64,000 nucleotides of DNA, from assembly GCF_001625305.1 (NCBI RefSeq), contig NW_017802580.1:246685-310684 (forward strand), given 5' to 3'. The position numbers were made by a program, and so were the translations under genes. How positions within the stretch are numbered: the first letter of the stretch is position 1; each line of letters starts with the position of its first letter. Positions 10,276-23,200 of the stretch are shown piece by piece. The notes beneath the pieces were generated by a model. The model was not told where the DNA came from. It was given only the letters and a program-made list of their open reading frames with translations, and did not search any database. This DNA is from Branchiostoma belcheri. Taxonomy: Eukaryota > Chordata > Leptocardii > Amphioxiformes > Branchiostomatidae.

Positions 10276-11263
10276 ATGGCATCTGCGTTCTCTCTACCGA
10301 AAATTACTATGGCGACGTGCTTGCTCCTTATTTTGTGCCTGCTGCCAATGGTCGATGGTACCATTCTTGACCATCCTGTGGAAGACGAATGTCCTTCCTC
10401 TGCTTTCAAATGCGAAACAACCGACAACTGCGTCTCTTTCGAATCCAGGTGTGATGGTGAATTGGACTGCCTTGATGGTTCGGATGAAAACTGCAGTGTT
10501 TGTAACATTTCCTTGACTTTTAAGTGCGAAGGTCTGGACGTTTGTATCAATTTGGAAAGGCAATGCGACGGCATCTACCATTGCCCGGATGCCTCGGATG
10601 AAGCGAGTTGTTCGGTTTGTTCGGTTTCTTCTTTTAAATGCCCGGGTGCGGACGTGTGTATCTCTCAAGAGAAACAATGTGACTATCATTCCGATTGCCC
10701 GGACGGTTCGGATGAAGACAATTGCCAGGAATGTTCTGATTCTGCCAACACATTGAAGTGCGGAATCGGTGGCGCCTGTTTCGAACTTTGGCAGCAGTGT
10801 GACGGTTACACTGATTGCCCCAACGGTTTGGATGAGCAAAACTGCGACTTTCCTGTCTGTCCTCTGGGTATGATGGACTGCGAGGACGGTTTTCCTTTTC
10901 CTTGCCTACACGAGGCCCTCATGGCAAAATGCGACTTAAGTGACTGCCAAGGGGCCTTCAGCGCGATAGCTATGAACTGCATCTCAGCTGTTAGCCACGT
11001 GCATGGCTGGGACTTCAGGGAATGCTTTTCAACGGAGTTCAAATGCGAAGTAACGTCCATCTGCGTGCCCTTGTCCCGGGTATGTGATGGCGTAAACGAC
11101 TGTGGGGACGTGTCAGACGAGTCCTGTGGTGTTCAAAGGGTGGACGAGGGGTGGCTGTGCGTTCCCGGGTGGTTCAAATGTAAGAGCAGCACTTGCATCC
11201 CAGGGGAAGGTCGCTGCGACGGCATCAGGGACTGTGACGACGACTCAGATGAAAGTGGATGCG
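10276..11263 (+). CDS. Gene B exon 1: signal peptide and seven LDLa repeats
   Basis: The ATG at 10276 opens MASAFSLPKITMATCLLLI, a signal peptide ending near VDG. Seven LDLa repeats follow without an intron: the DGELDCLDGSDENC, DGIYHCPDASDEASC, DYHSDCPDGSDEDNC, DGYTDCPNGLDEQNC, DLSDCQGAFSAIAMNC, DGVNDCGDVSDESC and DGIRDCDDDSDESGC ends mark them. The fifth keeps six cysteines but has lost the acidic calcium site. The exon ends in phase 1 at GTAAGC. A second in-frame Met (residue 12) is a possible alternative start that would still leave a signal peptide. Confidence 0.9.
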
Positions 11264-14200
11264 GTAAGCTTACTTCTACTAAATATTATTTTGGGTGTCG
11301 AAGTTTTTTTTTCTATTGCAACATTTATCACAAGACATAGTTAAAGCACAAATACGTTTAGATAGCTTATTTTGATGATTTCACACATATATGACAAAGG
11401 CATTGGACGGAGAATAGACGTACTATTTTCCATCTGTGATGAGTAAAGGGGAAGTCATGTAAAGCACCTTTCCCAATGACACAAGATCGGGGGCATGGCA
11501 GGTTTCGAAGTCTCTGTTCCGAGCCCAACGCTCTATCGTAACGCAACATAGCCCCACTCACTGCGCTGGTTTTTTTAATAGTTTGCATTTATCTATTTAC
11601 CTTGTCCTGATCAGCGAAGATTGGAAGTGGGTGGGTGGAGGCTGGTTTCATGTTGATTGATAGGGTTGATAAGGTGTGAAATTATATATCCGACCACCCA
11701 TTTCTTGGCTTCTCAGGACAAAGTAAATGCAAACTATATATACATGTATGTATATATATTATTTTATTTTATTTATTTACACATGTGTAACAGCCGCCAA
11801 TAGAAAATAAATTGCCAATGTAAGTCAAAGAACAGATTGCAGAAAATAAATAATATAAACGAAGTGCATATGCCGGTGGAAAAAAGAAGATATTACCTAT
11901 AATCAAGCCCCCATTATAAAGTAATTTTCTATTGAATTACAATTATAAATTGATCTTATGGGCATAGCATATAATAATGACGATATCACTAGAAAGAAAC
12001 GAAAAAAACAGGCATAATGATTTTTATGAACATATTGTATTTAACCGATGACTAAATTGTGCCTTTGTACAGAGTGTACCAGTGTAGAGTTCAAATGTGA
12101 AAGCGACCATAAATGTGTGGAACCATCTCAAGTGTGCGATAGCTATAACAACTGTGATGATGAGACGGACGAGTTGCTGTGTAGTAAGTTATATACATTC
12201 CAGATTCTTATATATTCTCTTTATTTGAAGATCTACAACTTAACTGATTTTCACTCATCTTCATTTTATCAGCTTAGTAATTACATACGTATTTCGTTAT
12301 TGTGTTTTAGTCTTGCTTTATTTATATTCATATCCTTGCAATTGAGTGGAAGCTGTTGTGCTATTTTTTGTCTGATTTTCGTTAAGTGTATGTAAATAAA
12401 GAGAAATAAATAAATATATTCCTGATAGGTGTATTTTCGTTCTTGGCTGCAAATGATTTAAATGGGGTATCTTTAGATCTTCGTTGTTAATTTTAAAACC
12501 ATGTTAGGGCTAATGGAAACGAAAAAAAGACATAAATACATACATAGACACATAACCTCATAAACGTAGGGTATAAATTAATGTCAATTGAATTAAATGA
12601 CACGTCGGCTTTCCTCTCGAAAATGCAAAATGATAAAATTCAGTTTTATACCAGTTCTAGATCTATAAAGGACTGTGCATCTAGGTGTCTCATGATTCTT
12701 GCTAAGGATAATAAAAATGTAATTCTTGGGCTCAGTAGCCCTGGTATTAAAAAAAAAAATTAACTGAAATTTGATATGGGTGACATACACTCACATAATT
12801 TTAGAATTTTTGACCACTTTTAGAATCATCGGTACTTTTGGCTTAAACCCGAATGTTCGTATTTGGCTGTTTTAAGAGTAAATGTTTTGGAAGTAGTGTA
12901 TGGCCATATTTTGTATTACCTGATTTTCCTGTTCTAATTATAACAATTGAATCACACACCTGGTGCCAGCTAATATTGATATAATTTGACCAGAAGGTTT
13001 CCAATGACCTCGGGTGACTCCCATAAGAACACCTGTTCCCTGCCTTTGACCCAGATAGAACATGCCCTCCCCCAGTGACCTCAGGTGACTCCAGATGGAA
13101 CACAATGTTCTATTTAAGTTTCTTTTTAAGTTTGTATGTGTTGTACAGGAATGCGTAACTCTTTACTGTATAAGTTTTAAAAGGCTATATGATAATATAG
13201 GATGGCCGCTGCGCTCACTCAGTGGCTTTATCCGGTGATTATAGCAACTGACAAGGCTTTATCACACCATATTCACCTCGGTGCGGGTCAATAATCCTTA
13301 ATTTACATATAAGTGCTAAGGAATGTTAAGAAATTAAAAATACTATTCCCATTTTAATGTTTATAGAGACCTGTTCAGAGAAGGACCTGTTTGAGTGTGG
13401 CATTGGAGAATGTATTGACAAGACGTCAGTGTGTGATGGAGACAAGGACTGCTTTTCTGGGATAGATGAAGAAAACTGCCAGAGTAAGATTAAAATGTCT
13501 GCCAATGATAAATATGCAGAGTAGCTTTGGGGTATCACTTCATTAATGAAAGCTTATATGACATTTCAATGTGTTTGAAAGGTTTTACCAGAATGCTGCA
13601 TACAAAAAATTGCTTAATAAAATACATTGCAAGCCTGATACAAATCATGTCTGTTTTTAGCTTCCTTGCAAAAGGACGGTGATTAACTGTACGAATAAGG
13701 AGTGTTTATAATTAATTAATTCATTTTCTTAAAACACGATTGAACATTTGACAATTGACCAACAGACATACGTTCATCCGAGTTTAAATATTTGCATAGA
13801 ATGACTCGTGGTCCCCCCTTTTTTTAATAATTCACTGACTGGTACATTTACGTGCCTTTCCAGAACTGATCGGTTTCCAGTGGTTTGAGTGTGACGGAAT
13901 GAAGTTTTCCTACAACCGCTTCTGCGACGGTTTTGCTGATTGTTTGGATTGGGACGCAAAGGATGAGATGAACTGTGCAACTAGAGGTGGGTGTAAACTA
14001 TGTAGATTCTGTAAAGCCAGTTTAACCTCAACACTAGTAAGCCTGTAGGTCCAGATAGCATCTCTGCTGATGTTCTCAAGGGCTGTGCCATGATTCTTGC
14101 TCCTTCCTTGACCTTGCTATTCAATAGATCATTATCCGTAGGTTGTGTTCCAAGTAAGTGGAAGGATGCAAACGTACTGCCATTGTATAAAAAAGGTGAC

Positions 14201-17200
14201 AAGGAGAATGTGGCCAACTACAAGTCAGTATTCTTGTTATCCCTCGTAAGAAATGTGAGGGAACGTAGTATGTATAATCAGTTGATTCCAATGTTGAGAG
14301 GGTCGCTGCACGAATTCCAACACGGGTTCATAGCCGGCCGTTCCACCATAACTCAACTTCTAGCAACTAGCAACTACTCGATAATAAACTTAAATGAACA
14401 AAAAACCACATTTCTGTGTAACGTACCAGCTTCTGTGTCTATATAGCCGATAAACGCCTTTCGGTGATACCGATAAAACCTCCTATCTACGTAACACACT
14501 TGAGTCTGCATCGGTATCTCTTATGTCGATATATTGACAAGGATAGTAAAGATAAACAAAACTGTACACATATACACTCCACATCTGCGCTAATATATTG
14601 CAATGAGAAGGCTTTCAAAATTTGAATAGAAATATCCTGTTCCTGCATACTTTTATAATACTTATATGTTTACTATGTTACAAAGGTTGGCTGGAAAGAT
14701 CCACCTCCTGGGTGATCGATGCGACAAGTCCATTCAGTCCCGGGTACGATGCGTACAACGTTCTTGATGGTATAATCTATATTTGGTACCCAGTCGAGTC
14801 TGGCCCATGGTACATCATCTTTGACCTTCTGGTACCCTACAAGCTTAACAAAATCAGCATAGCTACCGAGGGAGGCATCTCTGCATTCAAGTTTCAAAGG
14901 TTTTAAGTTGTTTTTTTTTTCATTTATGTTAAAATTGATTGTATATTACTTCCGTTCCTACAAATGATCTTGCCTTTTTTTTTACTTTGCCTCATCTCGT
15001 TTACAAAGCAGGTGCGTTGAAGTATCAGTAACTCACTCTTTATATTTGATAATTGCATATTGATTTGATTATATGAATTGCATTCCCTGAGAACCCTTAA
15101 ATGATCTGAGCAATAAAAATTTTGACAAAATAAAAAAAAATGTCTAAACACACAGAATCCATTTTTGCATACCAAGACATTAATAACGTTTTCGTACATT
15201 TTTTTGCAATATGAATATTATAGCATATATATTTCTTTTTCTTTTACAGCTGATTTGTGCGATTAAGAGTATGCTGAAATCCTTTTTATCCTAACAAACC
15301 TTCTTGCCATCGAGGATGTCTAATATAATCAAATTGACAAATTAAGGGTCCCCCCCCAAAAAAAAAAACTTTTATATTTCTTCCACGCATTCTTTCTATA
15401 ATTTCCGACCAATTTACTTCTTCTGTTTTTTTATGTGATCATAAAAAAAAGGTCGGCCTCTTCTATCCGGTACGAATGGGAAGATGTGAAGGTTGTAACC
15501 GGTGCGATGACCACCACCATCCCGCAGGAGTTTGGGGGATTCTCGGCCACCAGTCGATTCTGGAAACTGGTCATCACAGCGACTGGCCCCGAAAACTGGC
15601 AGCCATGGCTAGACGAAGTTATGTTTTTTGGACAACGAGTCGGTGAGTTCCCGTTTTCTTTTTCATTTTTTAGATATATATGTTTACCTTCGCAGAAGAA
15701 AACTTATTAATTTAGTCAGTTTCTTCTTTCTCATTTTCTGTTTCTCGAAACAAACAGGATCAATGACCTGTCCCATACTGTCATGGTAACAGATGGTGAA
15801 GCAGACACATTGTGGTGCTGGTTAGGCTGTTCTCCATATTGTATATGAATGTGTTTGAGCAAAAAGAAAAGAGTAATACGTAGTCTGTTAGGCTATACCA
15901 TGTGAAGGTAAACATAATGTATTTGCTTTGTTAATAATGTTACATTTTTAGTTCTTGTTTATTTTGCTTGAACAAAGCAGAAAACAGAGAAATAATGAAA
16001 TACATTGAAAAAGACCACAGGACAAGAAAAATGGAATATTTGAAACACTTATGTTAGACCCTACTATTTTGAAGTTAAGAAAGACGATTTATAAAAAAAA
16101 ATTGAAATAAAGAAAAACATAGACAAAGACACAAGGCGGATACTGATTAAATGAATTAAAAAAACACAAAGCCAATCAAAATGACATAATGTCAAACAAG
16201 AATTGAGTTTAAAAAGCTGGCCGTGTGCCAATATGGGGATACTTAAGTGTAAGAGCAACTTGCAAATATGTTTTTCGAATCGTTTTGCTCTCCCAAAAAT
16301 AGCCAAATGGATAAAAAAAAGCAGCAGGAGTATGATGACAAATCGACGAATAATCAGTTACCTTAGTAACTTGTATTAGACTAAGTGCTGATACTGGACT
16401 TTAATGCACATTGTTTATTAAATAAGTTGTGTCAGTGTTGATGGTTTTGAAATATTGTTAACACTTAGGCAAAAATAAGAAAAAATCGATATTGAAGCGG
16501 GACATCTTAAAAACTGACAAAAGGAAAGCGTGACGATGTTAATTGCCATGTTTATTTACTGAAACTGTGCAGTGTGTGGGAAAGATCAGTTCTCCTGCGC
16601 AGATGGCACCTGCTTGATGGATACTTTACTATGCAACAACCAGAGTGACTGTAGTAAAGGGGAGGACGAAGAAGGCTGTAAAGGTGTGTTTTTTTGTATT
16701 CATTTTGCATATTTAAAAGGTCTTCCGTGCTCTATGCAGGACATAGGGTTTGGTGCCCATGCCCATTTCCGTAGTAGCCCTTGGGCGACACACAGTTGTG
16801 CAGGGCACTACAACAGGGGGCTGGTCCGCTGGTAGTGCTCTGTGTTTGACCTTCCCACACTCTTTCTCATATGTGCAGAGTACTAAGCAGAGAAAGAAGT
16901 GTGTACCATTTTTAAAGTCTTTGGTATGACCCGGCCGGGTCAGTAACAATGTAGGCACTCTACCAACTGAGCTATTGCACCGGGTATATAGTTTTTTTCA
17001 ACATTATAAAATATTTCACAACATTATAATATGTTAAAAGAGTTTCTACTTTTTCTCCTGACTGTACGTAGTGCTAATGTTTTAGTACTTCGGAGCAACT
17101 TTGCAGACTAGTAAAATAAAAGTTGCTCCAAGAGGTTCTAAAATCCCCTGAGCATATAATGCGCAGAATAGCTAGCAGGACAATATCATTTTATCAAGTT

Positions 17201-20200
17201 ACCTTTTTGGTTTCTCTTGCATGACACACAGGGAACTGTAATAGTTTGCAGTTAGAGTGTGACGACAGATGTTTGCCACGGTACCATGTCTGTGACGGGG
17301 TGGAGAACTGTTCGAACGGAATAGACGAGAATAATTGTGTATCAGGAGGTAAGCAAAATATAACTGAAAGTAAGTTATCATTTTAAGTATGTATATGTAC
17401 TGTGATATGTATATTAGATGCAGGACTTGATCCAGTTGATATTTAGGATGTTGTATTTAGTACTTGTTTAATATGTACTGTGTATTTGTTGTGTGCATTT
17501 CTATGTGTATCCAGGATTACCTGAAAAAAACAGACCAAAATTGCCTGAGTTGTAATTACTGGTTAAATAAATAAATTGAAATTGAAATTTTTAATTTGTC
17601 AAAAAATATATTTTAAGAAATTAATAAAACAAGTATCTCTCGCTCCAAAGCCATACACTGGCTTTACTTACAAACAAATGAACAAGCACCATATGGGACG
17701 AAGGTTAATCGATGCATATGCTATGTAAAAACTATTCTACCAGCTATTCTATTTTTCCTGATTTTTCAGAAATTCAACAATGTTACTAGATTAGAAATTA
17801 GCAAATGAAAATGTCTCGACAGTAACCATCTTTTAAGGTACTTTAAGAAAGAAACAAATCTAGAAAAGTCCTAATTCTTTTAGCCCGCAGTGACTTGACC
17901 ATATTAATGAAATAATTTTTTTTTTGTTTCTATTAATAGTTTGTATCCCCGTCATACCGTTTCAGGGAAATTATATGTTTTCTAAATTTATGACTACAGG
18001 GTGCGGTGCTAAAGAGTTCCGATGTTCCAATGGTGCCTGTGTGATGGAGTCCCAGCTGTGTAACGGCCAGCTAGACTGTCGCGAAGGGGAGGACGAAGAT
18101 GACTGTGGGGGTAATTAGATTATCTTCTCCGACAAACACCTTTAAACTTTGTTATCATTCCATTGCAATAAAATACATCAATGTTGTTGGAATCTCCTGT
18201 AGAGGCGACAGATGAGTAGGCGTACAGGTCTTCATTTGCCGATGTGGGTCCAAATGTAACACAGTTGCAACAGTATCAAAACCCGTAACTGATGCAAATC
18301 TTGGATACGTGGAAACTATCAAAAACTGAATACACACACAAGAAAAAGAAATTCTCTCCTTAAAACACTAATTCTCATCCTCAAGAATGCTATGCTAAGG
18401 GATAAGACAACTTGCATATAGTAAGAAACGATTCTGGGTTGTCGCCGCGTATCCAACAACGTAGATTTGCCCAAGACCTGATTCTGGGTACACATGGACT
18501 ACCCAGAACGTGCTAGCTAATGCATGGTTCTGGATAAAACTCGGTTCTGGATTCTCCAGCACGTACGGTTCTAGAAACGATAATGCTTCATTCTCAACAT
18601 GTCCTCTACAGATCCCCCACCTCCTGGCCACCCTCTAGGTTTGGAGAGTCGGTACATCCCCGATGCTTTTATCACTTCCAGTTCCGAGTACAAGACGGAG
18701 TTTGCATCATTCCAAGCCCGGTACACTCCGGCATCTACAACAGGATACTGCTGGGTGCCACGGTCTGTGGAGGAACAGTGGCTTCAGGTACGTTTGGGGT
18801 TATAGTTTCCCGAAAAAATCACAAGATGTCTTGCCAGTCCCCATATGGCTACGCCTTTTATTGTCAGACAGAAATGTCAAAGGAATAGGAAGTTTCCATA
18901 GCGTCAAAGAACCGTGAGCTACTATCAAATTAAAACTGGTTCTCATAAGGCCATGTTGATTTGATTATATGGATGACATGCGCGCGCGGATGTCATCATA
19001 CATTTTAAACCATACAAAGCAGCTGCAAAATGGGCAAATATATGCTGTTAATTAAAAAAAAAAGTATCAACAAGGATACTTATTTCACAGAATGTCAAAA
19101 TCAATCCCAAAGGAAAATAATGGAAATGTGAAGGTGATGGAGATATGGAGAGGTATTCAATTTTCGGTGTGTTTAGTCATTTTGTAAACCTTAATGAAGG
19201 GGATTTTTTTGGAATTTTTTTTTTTAATTCGCCCGCTCGCATCATTTTGGGGGTTCGTAGAGAATGTCATCCATATAATCAAATCAACATGGTCAAATTA
19301 AGGATATATCTAAATATAGATAAACATATTAATATATTCTTTAAATGTTACAAGATCTATGCATCCCTCCACTGCTAACACAATGAAAATGCCATGTAAT
19401 TTGGCAGCTATTAACCCTATCCTGCGTTACACAATCTCTCGTCAGTGGTGACTGGGTCCCCTTCTTAGGAATATAACTAACAGAGAGAGCTCAGGATTTT
19501 TTTTTACTACAGGTTTACCTTGGCAAGACTACTGACGTCACAGGCGTGGCGATCAGTGGAGGTGGCTCGAACTGGGACCTGGGCAGCTGGGTGACGTCAT
19601 TCACTCTGGCATTTAGCATGGATGGCGCCTCGTGGACACCATACAAAGGAAACAGCAGCAGCGTGATGGTAAAATAGGTCTTTGATATGGGACAAAAAAA
19701 TGATGATAAAACAAGTCTTGGAATTCACAGAGAGCGAGAGAGAGAGTAAGTGTGTTAATATAAATAGAACATCTTACCAATTTAAAAATACTTTTAAATC
19801 AAATGAAACTGTGACTGCATATTGGCCAAATTTTTGCACTTTAATACTTGACCTAGGTACTTGTAGGTGGGGCTTGTATGTGGGAAAAGTCCAGTGGCAG
19901 TTGTCATCATGTTTCTCTTAGTTGCCTGTTTATGTATGACATATTCTCTCTATTTAAGTAGAGGTAGAAAGTTAGGTTAGTAGAACATTTTGTTGATGCA
20001 TGGTTTTATCCCATTCTTCAATACATTCTGTTCTGTACGCATTGTCCATGTCAGTTTGCAATTAGCCCACGGGCATTAACTTGCCTTGTTTATGATATTC
20101 TTTTCTCTTTGATACTTTTTCTAAGCCTACACGTACTGAGTTTCTTGTCCAGATTTTTCCAGGAAACAGGGACCGGTACAACAAAGTGAGCCGCCCATTC

Positions 20201-23200
20201 CCGGAACCAGTGACGTCACGCTACATCCGGCTGTACCCAACAGGTTATGAAGGCTGGATCGCCCTGGTGATGGAGGTGTACGTTACAAACGGTTCGTTAG
20301 TTCCTTGTTTGGTGGGTTAGTTCGTTGATTGGCTGCCCTGGATGATCAGTTGGTTGTTTTTTGTGTTGTTAGTGATCGCTGGTTGATTGGTAGGTTCATT
20401 TAAAGTTTGTATTATTATTTTATCAATGAAAACCATATAATTGTCATCAGATAGATACTAATTCTATTGCAGTTGCCCTTTTCATCAAGCATTTGCTTGC
20501 TGACACAACCGACATTGAATGAGTCCTACGTATTTCAATACATTTATTTAGAAAATCGAGTCTGAAAATTAGAACTTACACAATGTCTAGTATCAACATG
20601 CCCCGCAATTAAAATCAATCATTCGGGACCTTCAAATCCGATCCTAAAAGTTTATAATTTAATAGAAAAAAAAAACATTCGTAATCTAAACAAATGATAT
20701 ATTTGTGCACAGTGGCTCATTTGGGTAAAATCAGAGACTTCTGGATGTTTTATTTTTTTATCCGTAAAAAATTGATTGAATCGTTGTTTTCTTAAGTTGT
20801 ATGTGTGTATATGTATAATTACTAATGGCAACTTTGATGTGTGAAGCACTGATAGCATGAAGGATATAACAACGACCATTCTTTTCAGACGAAGACACTT
20901 GGCTGAGCCAAGAGGGGTACTTTCCCCTAGGAGTGGGGATTGACCCCAACAATTCAGGCGTAGCTGCAAAGATCCCACACCACGCCCTGCGTGCCTCATC
21001 GCGAGCTGACGACTTCTACCCCCGCCAGGCACGTCTGAACAACGGGGAGGGACTTCAGCAGGGGGCGTGCTGGTCCCCGGGTCTGAATACAGACCAGTGG
21101 CTACAGGTACATTTGACATCCCCAGCCTTACTATACTATCAACTTAGGCCCAGGAAATAATGTGTTTTTTTCGGGTACGGTCAAAAATGGCTTACAATGT
21201 AAGGATTTCCTTTTCTTTTTTTCTGCTTTTTAGATGTAGGAAGAAACAAAGATGTTTTATTTGATTTTGTATAAGTTATTTTGTCTCTGCTGCTACCTTT
21301 CAGTTATTTAAATGGCTGATCAATTTGTTATATTTATCTTTTCTTTGGAATTATGATCAGTTAGACATTATGTTCTATTCAGTTATTTAAGTTATTTATA
21401 CCTTTGTTAATTTTGTTGGCACCTTTGTTGATTACATACAACTCTGGATTATGTTCAGATTATTCTGTGCTTTTTTTAGGTCGACCTCTGACCTCTCCTA
21501 TTGATTTGAATTTACTCTATTGATTTGAAGTTACTTTATTATTTTGTAATCATCATTATGTACAAAGTTTTGTTATCTATGTTTTATTTTATTGACCCCA
21601 GGAAGAATAGTGCTTTTAAGCACTAATGGGGATCGAAATAAACAAACAAACAAAACAAACTTATGCGACAAAAACAGTTTAATTTGAAGCACAAATGTAC
21701 TAGAACCGCCCACAAATTTGCTTGTATAGAGGGACGAATAGTTAACCCGATTTACACGATAAAAATTTGCTGATGAAATACATGAAATAAAGTTCCAGAG
21801 CTTTTTACATTCAGATGCCAGATCAGCGTCAGTGAGGTTTTTGTAGCGTTAGCTGGAAAACCAATCAAGACAACATATTTTTTTTNNNNNNNNNNNNNNN
21901 NNNNNNNNNNNNNNNGGGGGGGGGGTAAACGGAAGATGGAAATAGGGAAAAAACTTTGCGTATGTACGCAAAAAAATCACCATCCGTAGGTCCTTTGCAC
22001 TACTTGCTCCGAAATTGGACTTTGCTCAAGTCTTTAATGTACATTCTATCCTGTCTGATATTCTTATTAGTGAATTTATTTTCATTTTTGACACAGATTT
22101 CTTATTTTTGATACAGATCCAACATGACAAGATATACAAAGTGATGGGCGTCATTACCCAGGGTGCTTACAACCTGGACCACTGGGTGACGTCATACAAA
22201 CTGGCGTTTCGAAACCGGCTGGATGTCCCGACCTGGACTACTTACACAAACAGTGATGGCGACGATGGCGGAATGGTTAGATTAAGTTAACCTAATTCCA
22301 ACCGACGTTTTCTTGGTTTAAAGTCAACACATTCGCTCCAAGATAAGAGATCGTTTTCACCTTTTCAATAGTCACTCTGGTCTTCCTCGAAAGACTGGCC
22401 CAGTGAGAATTGTCACGTGGCTAGGTCAGTCTTTTGCAGAAGACCAGACTGGTCGAACACCCTGGGTAGGAACAATCTCTTGTATTAGAACAAAGGTTTT
22501 AGTTTCAAACATAAAACAGCACAGAAAACTTTCATGATAGACTTTTTACCCTTACACGCAAGTTTCAAGGCACCCAGTGCTGTTTTAAGGGCTTGGAAAC
22601 CCCATTTTTCAAAGTCAATATTCTAGTCACTACATAGTGAGTTGAAACTACACTACCCCAATGTATATTGATCCTCAATTAGCAAAAATACCCAACATTA
22701 TGACGGAAAATGGTTACTAGAAGGGCCCTGGGGTGATTTTTAGGGTACCTCCCATAAAAAAGGACTCATCTTGGGGCTTGTTTTTCCAGTTTTAAGTACA
22801 CAAAGTATGAAATAATGATTGAAATGTGCTAATGTGAAGCAGCATGTATTAATATCATAAAGATTGCCTTATTAATATAATTTCCAGTTTTGCTGCCATG
22901 AAATGTCATTGGATGCCTTTAAGAGGCTAAAAAATGGCAGACGAAATAAAATTTGATGAAAAAAGTGTTGGAACAGGGTTAACTTAGAACGTTAACCAAA
23001 GGCAGAGGCTGATGCTAATAACTTGAAGTACTATTTGCGAGGTATAGAGGATGCCTTTCAAAACTATACTTTCGTACCTGGCAGTAATAACAACCTGATG
23101 AATAGTTACTGTTGATGTTTTCCTGTTTCAGGTTTTCCAAGGAAACACAGACAGCCATCGCTATGTGAGAAACATGTTGGACAGTCCAGTTGATGCGCTC

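Noticed and set aside
10294..10839. Minus-strand 181-codon frame opposite gene B exon 1
   Set aside because: It is the antisense shadow of the tandem LDLa repeats; the periodic cysteine codons keep it open.
16930..16988. tRNA gene on the minus strand
   Set aside because: The D-arm looks good (TAGCTCAGTTGGTAGAG), but no anticodon stem, proper T-arm or acceptor pairing follows. It is the head of a SINE.
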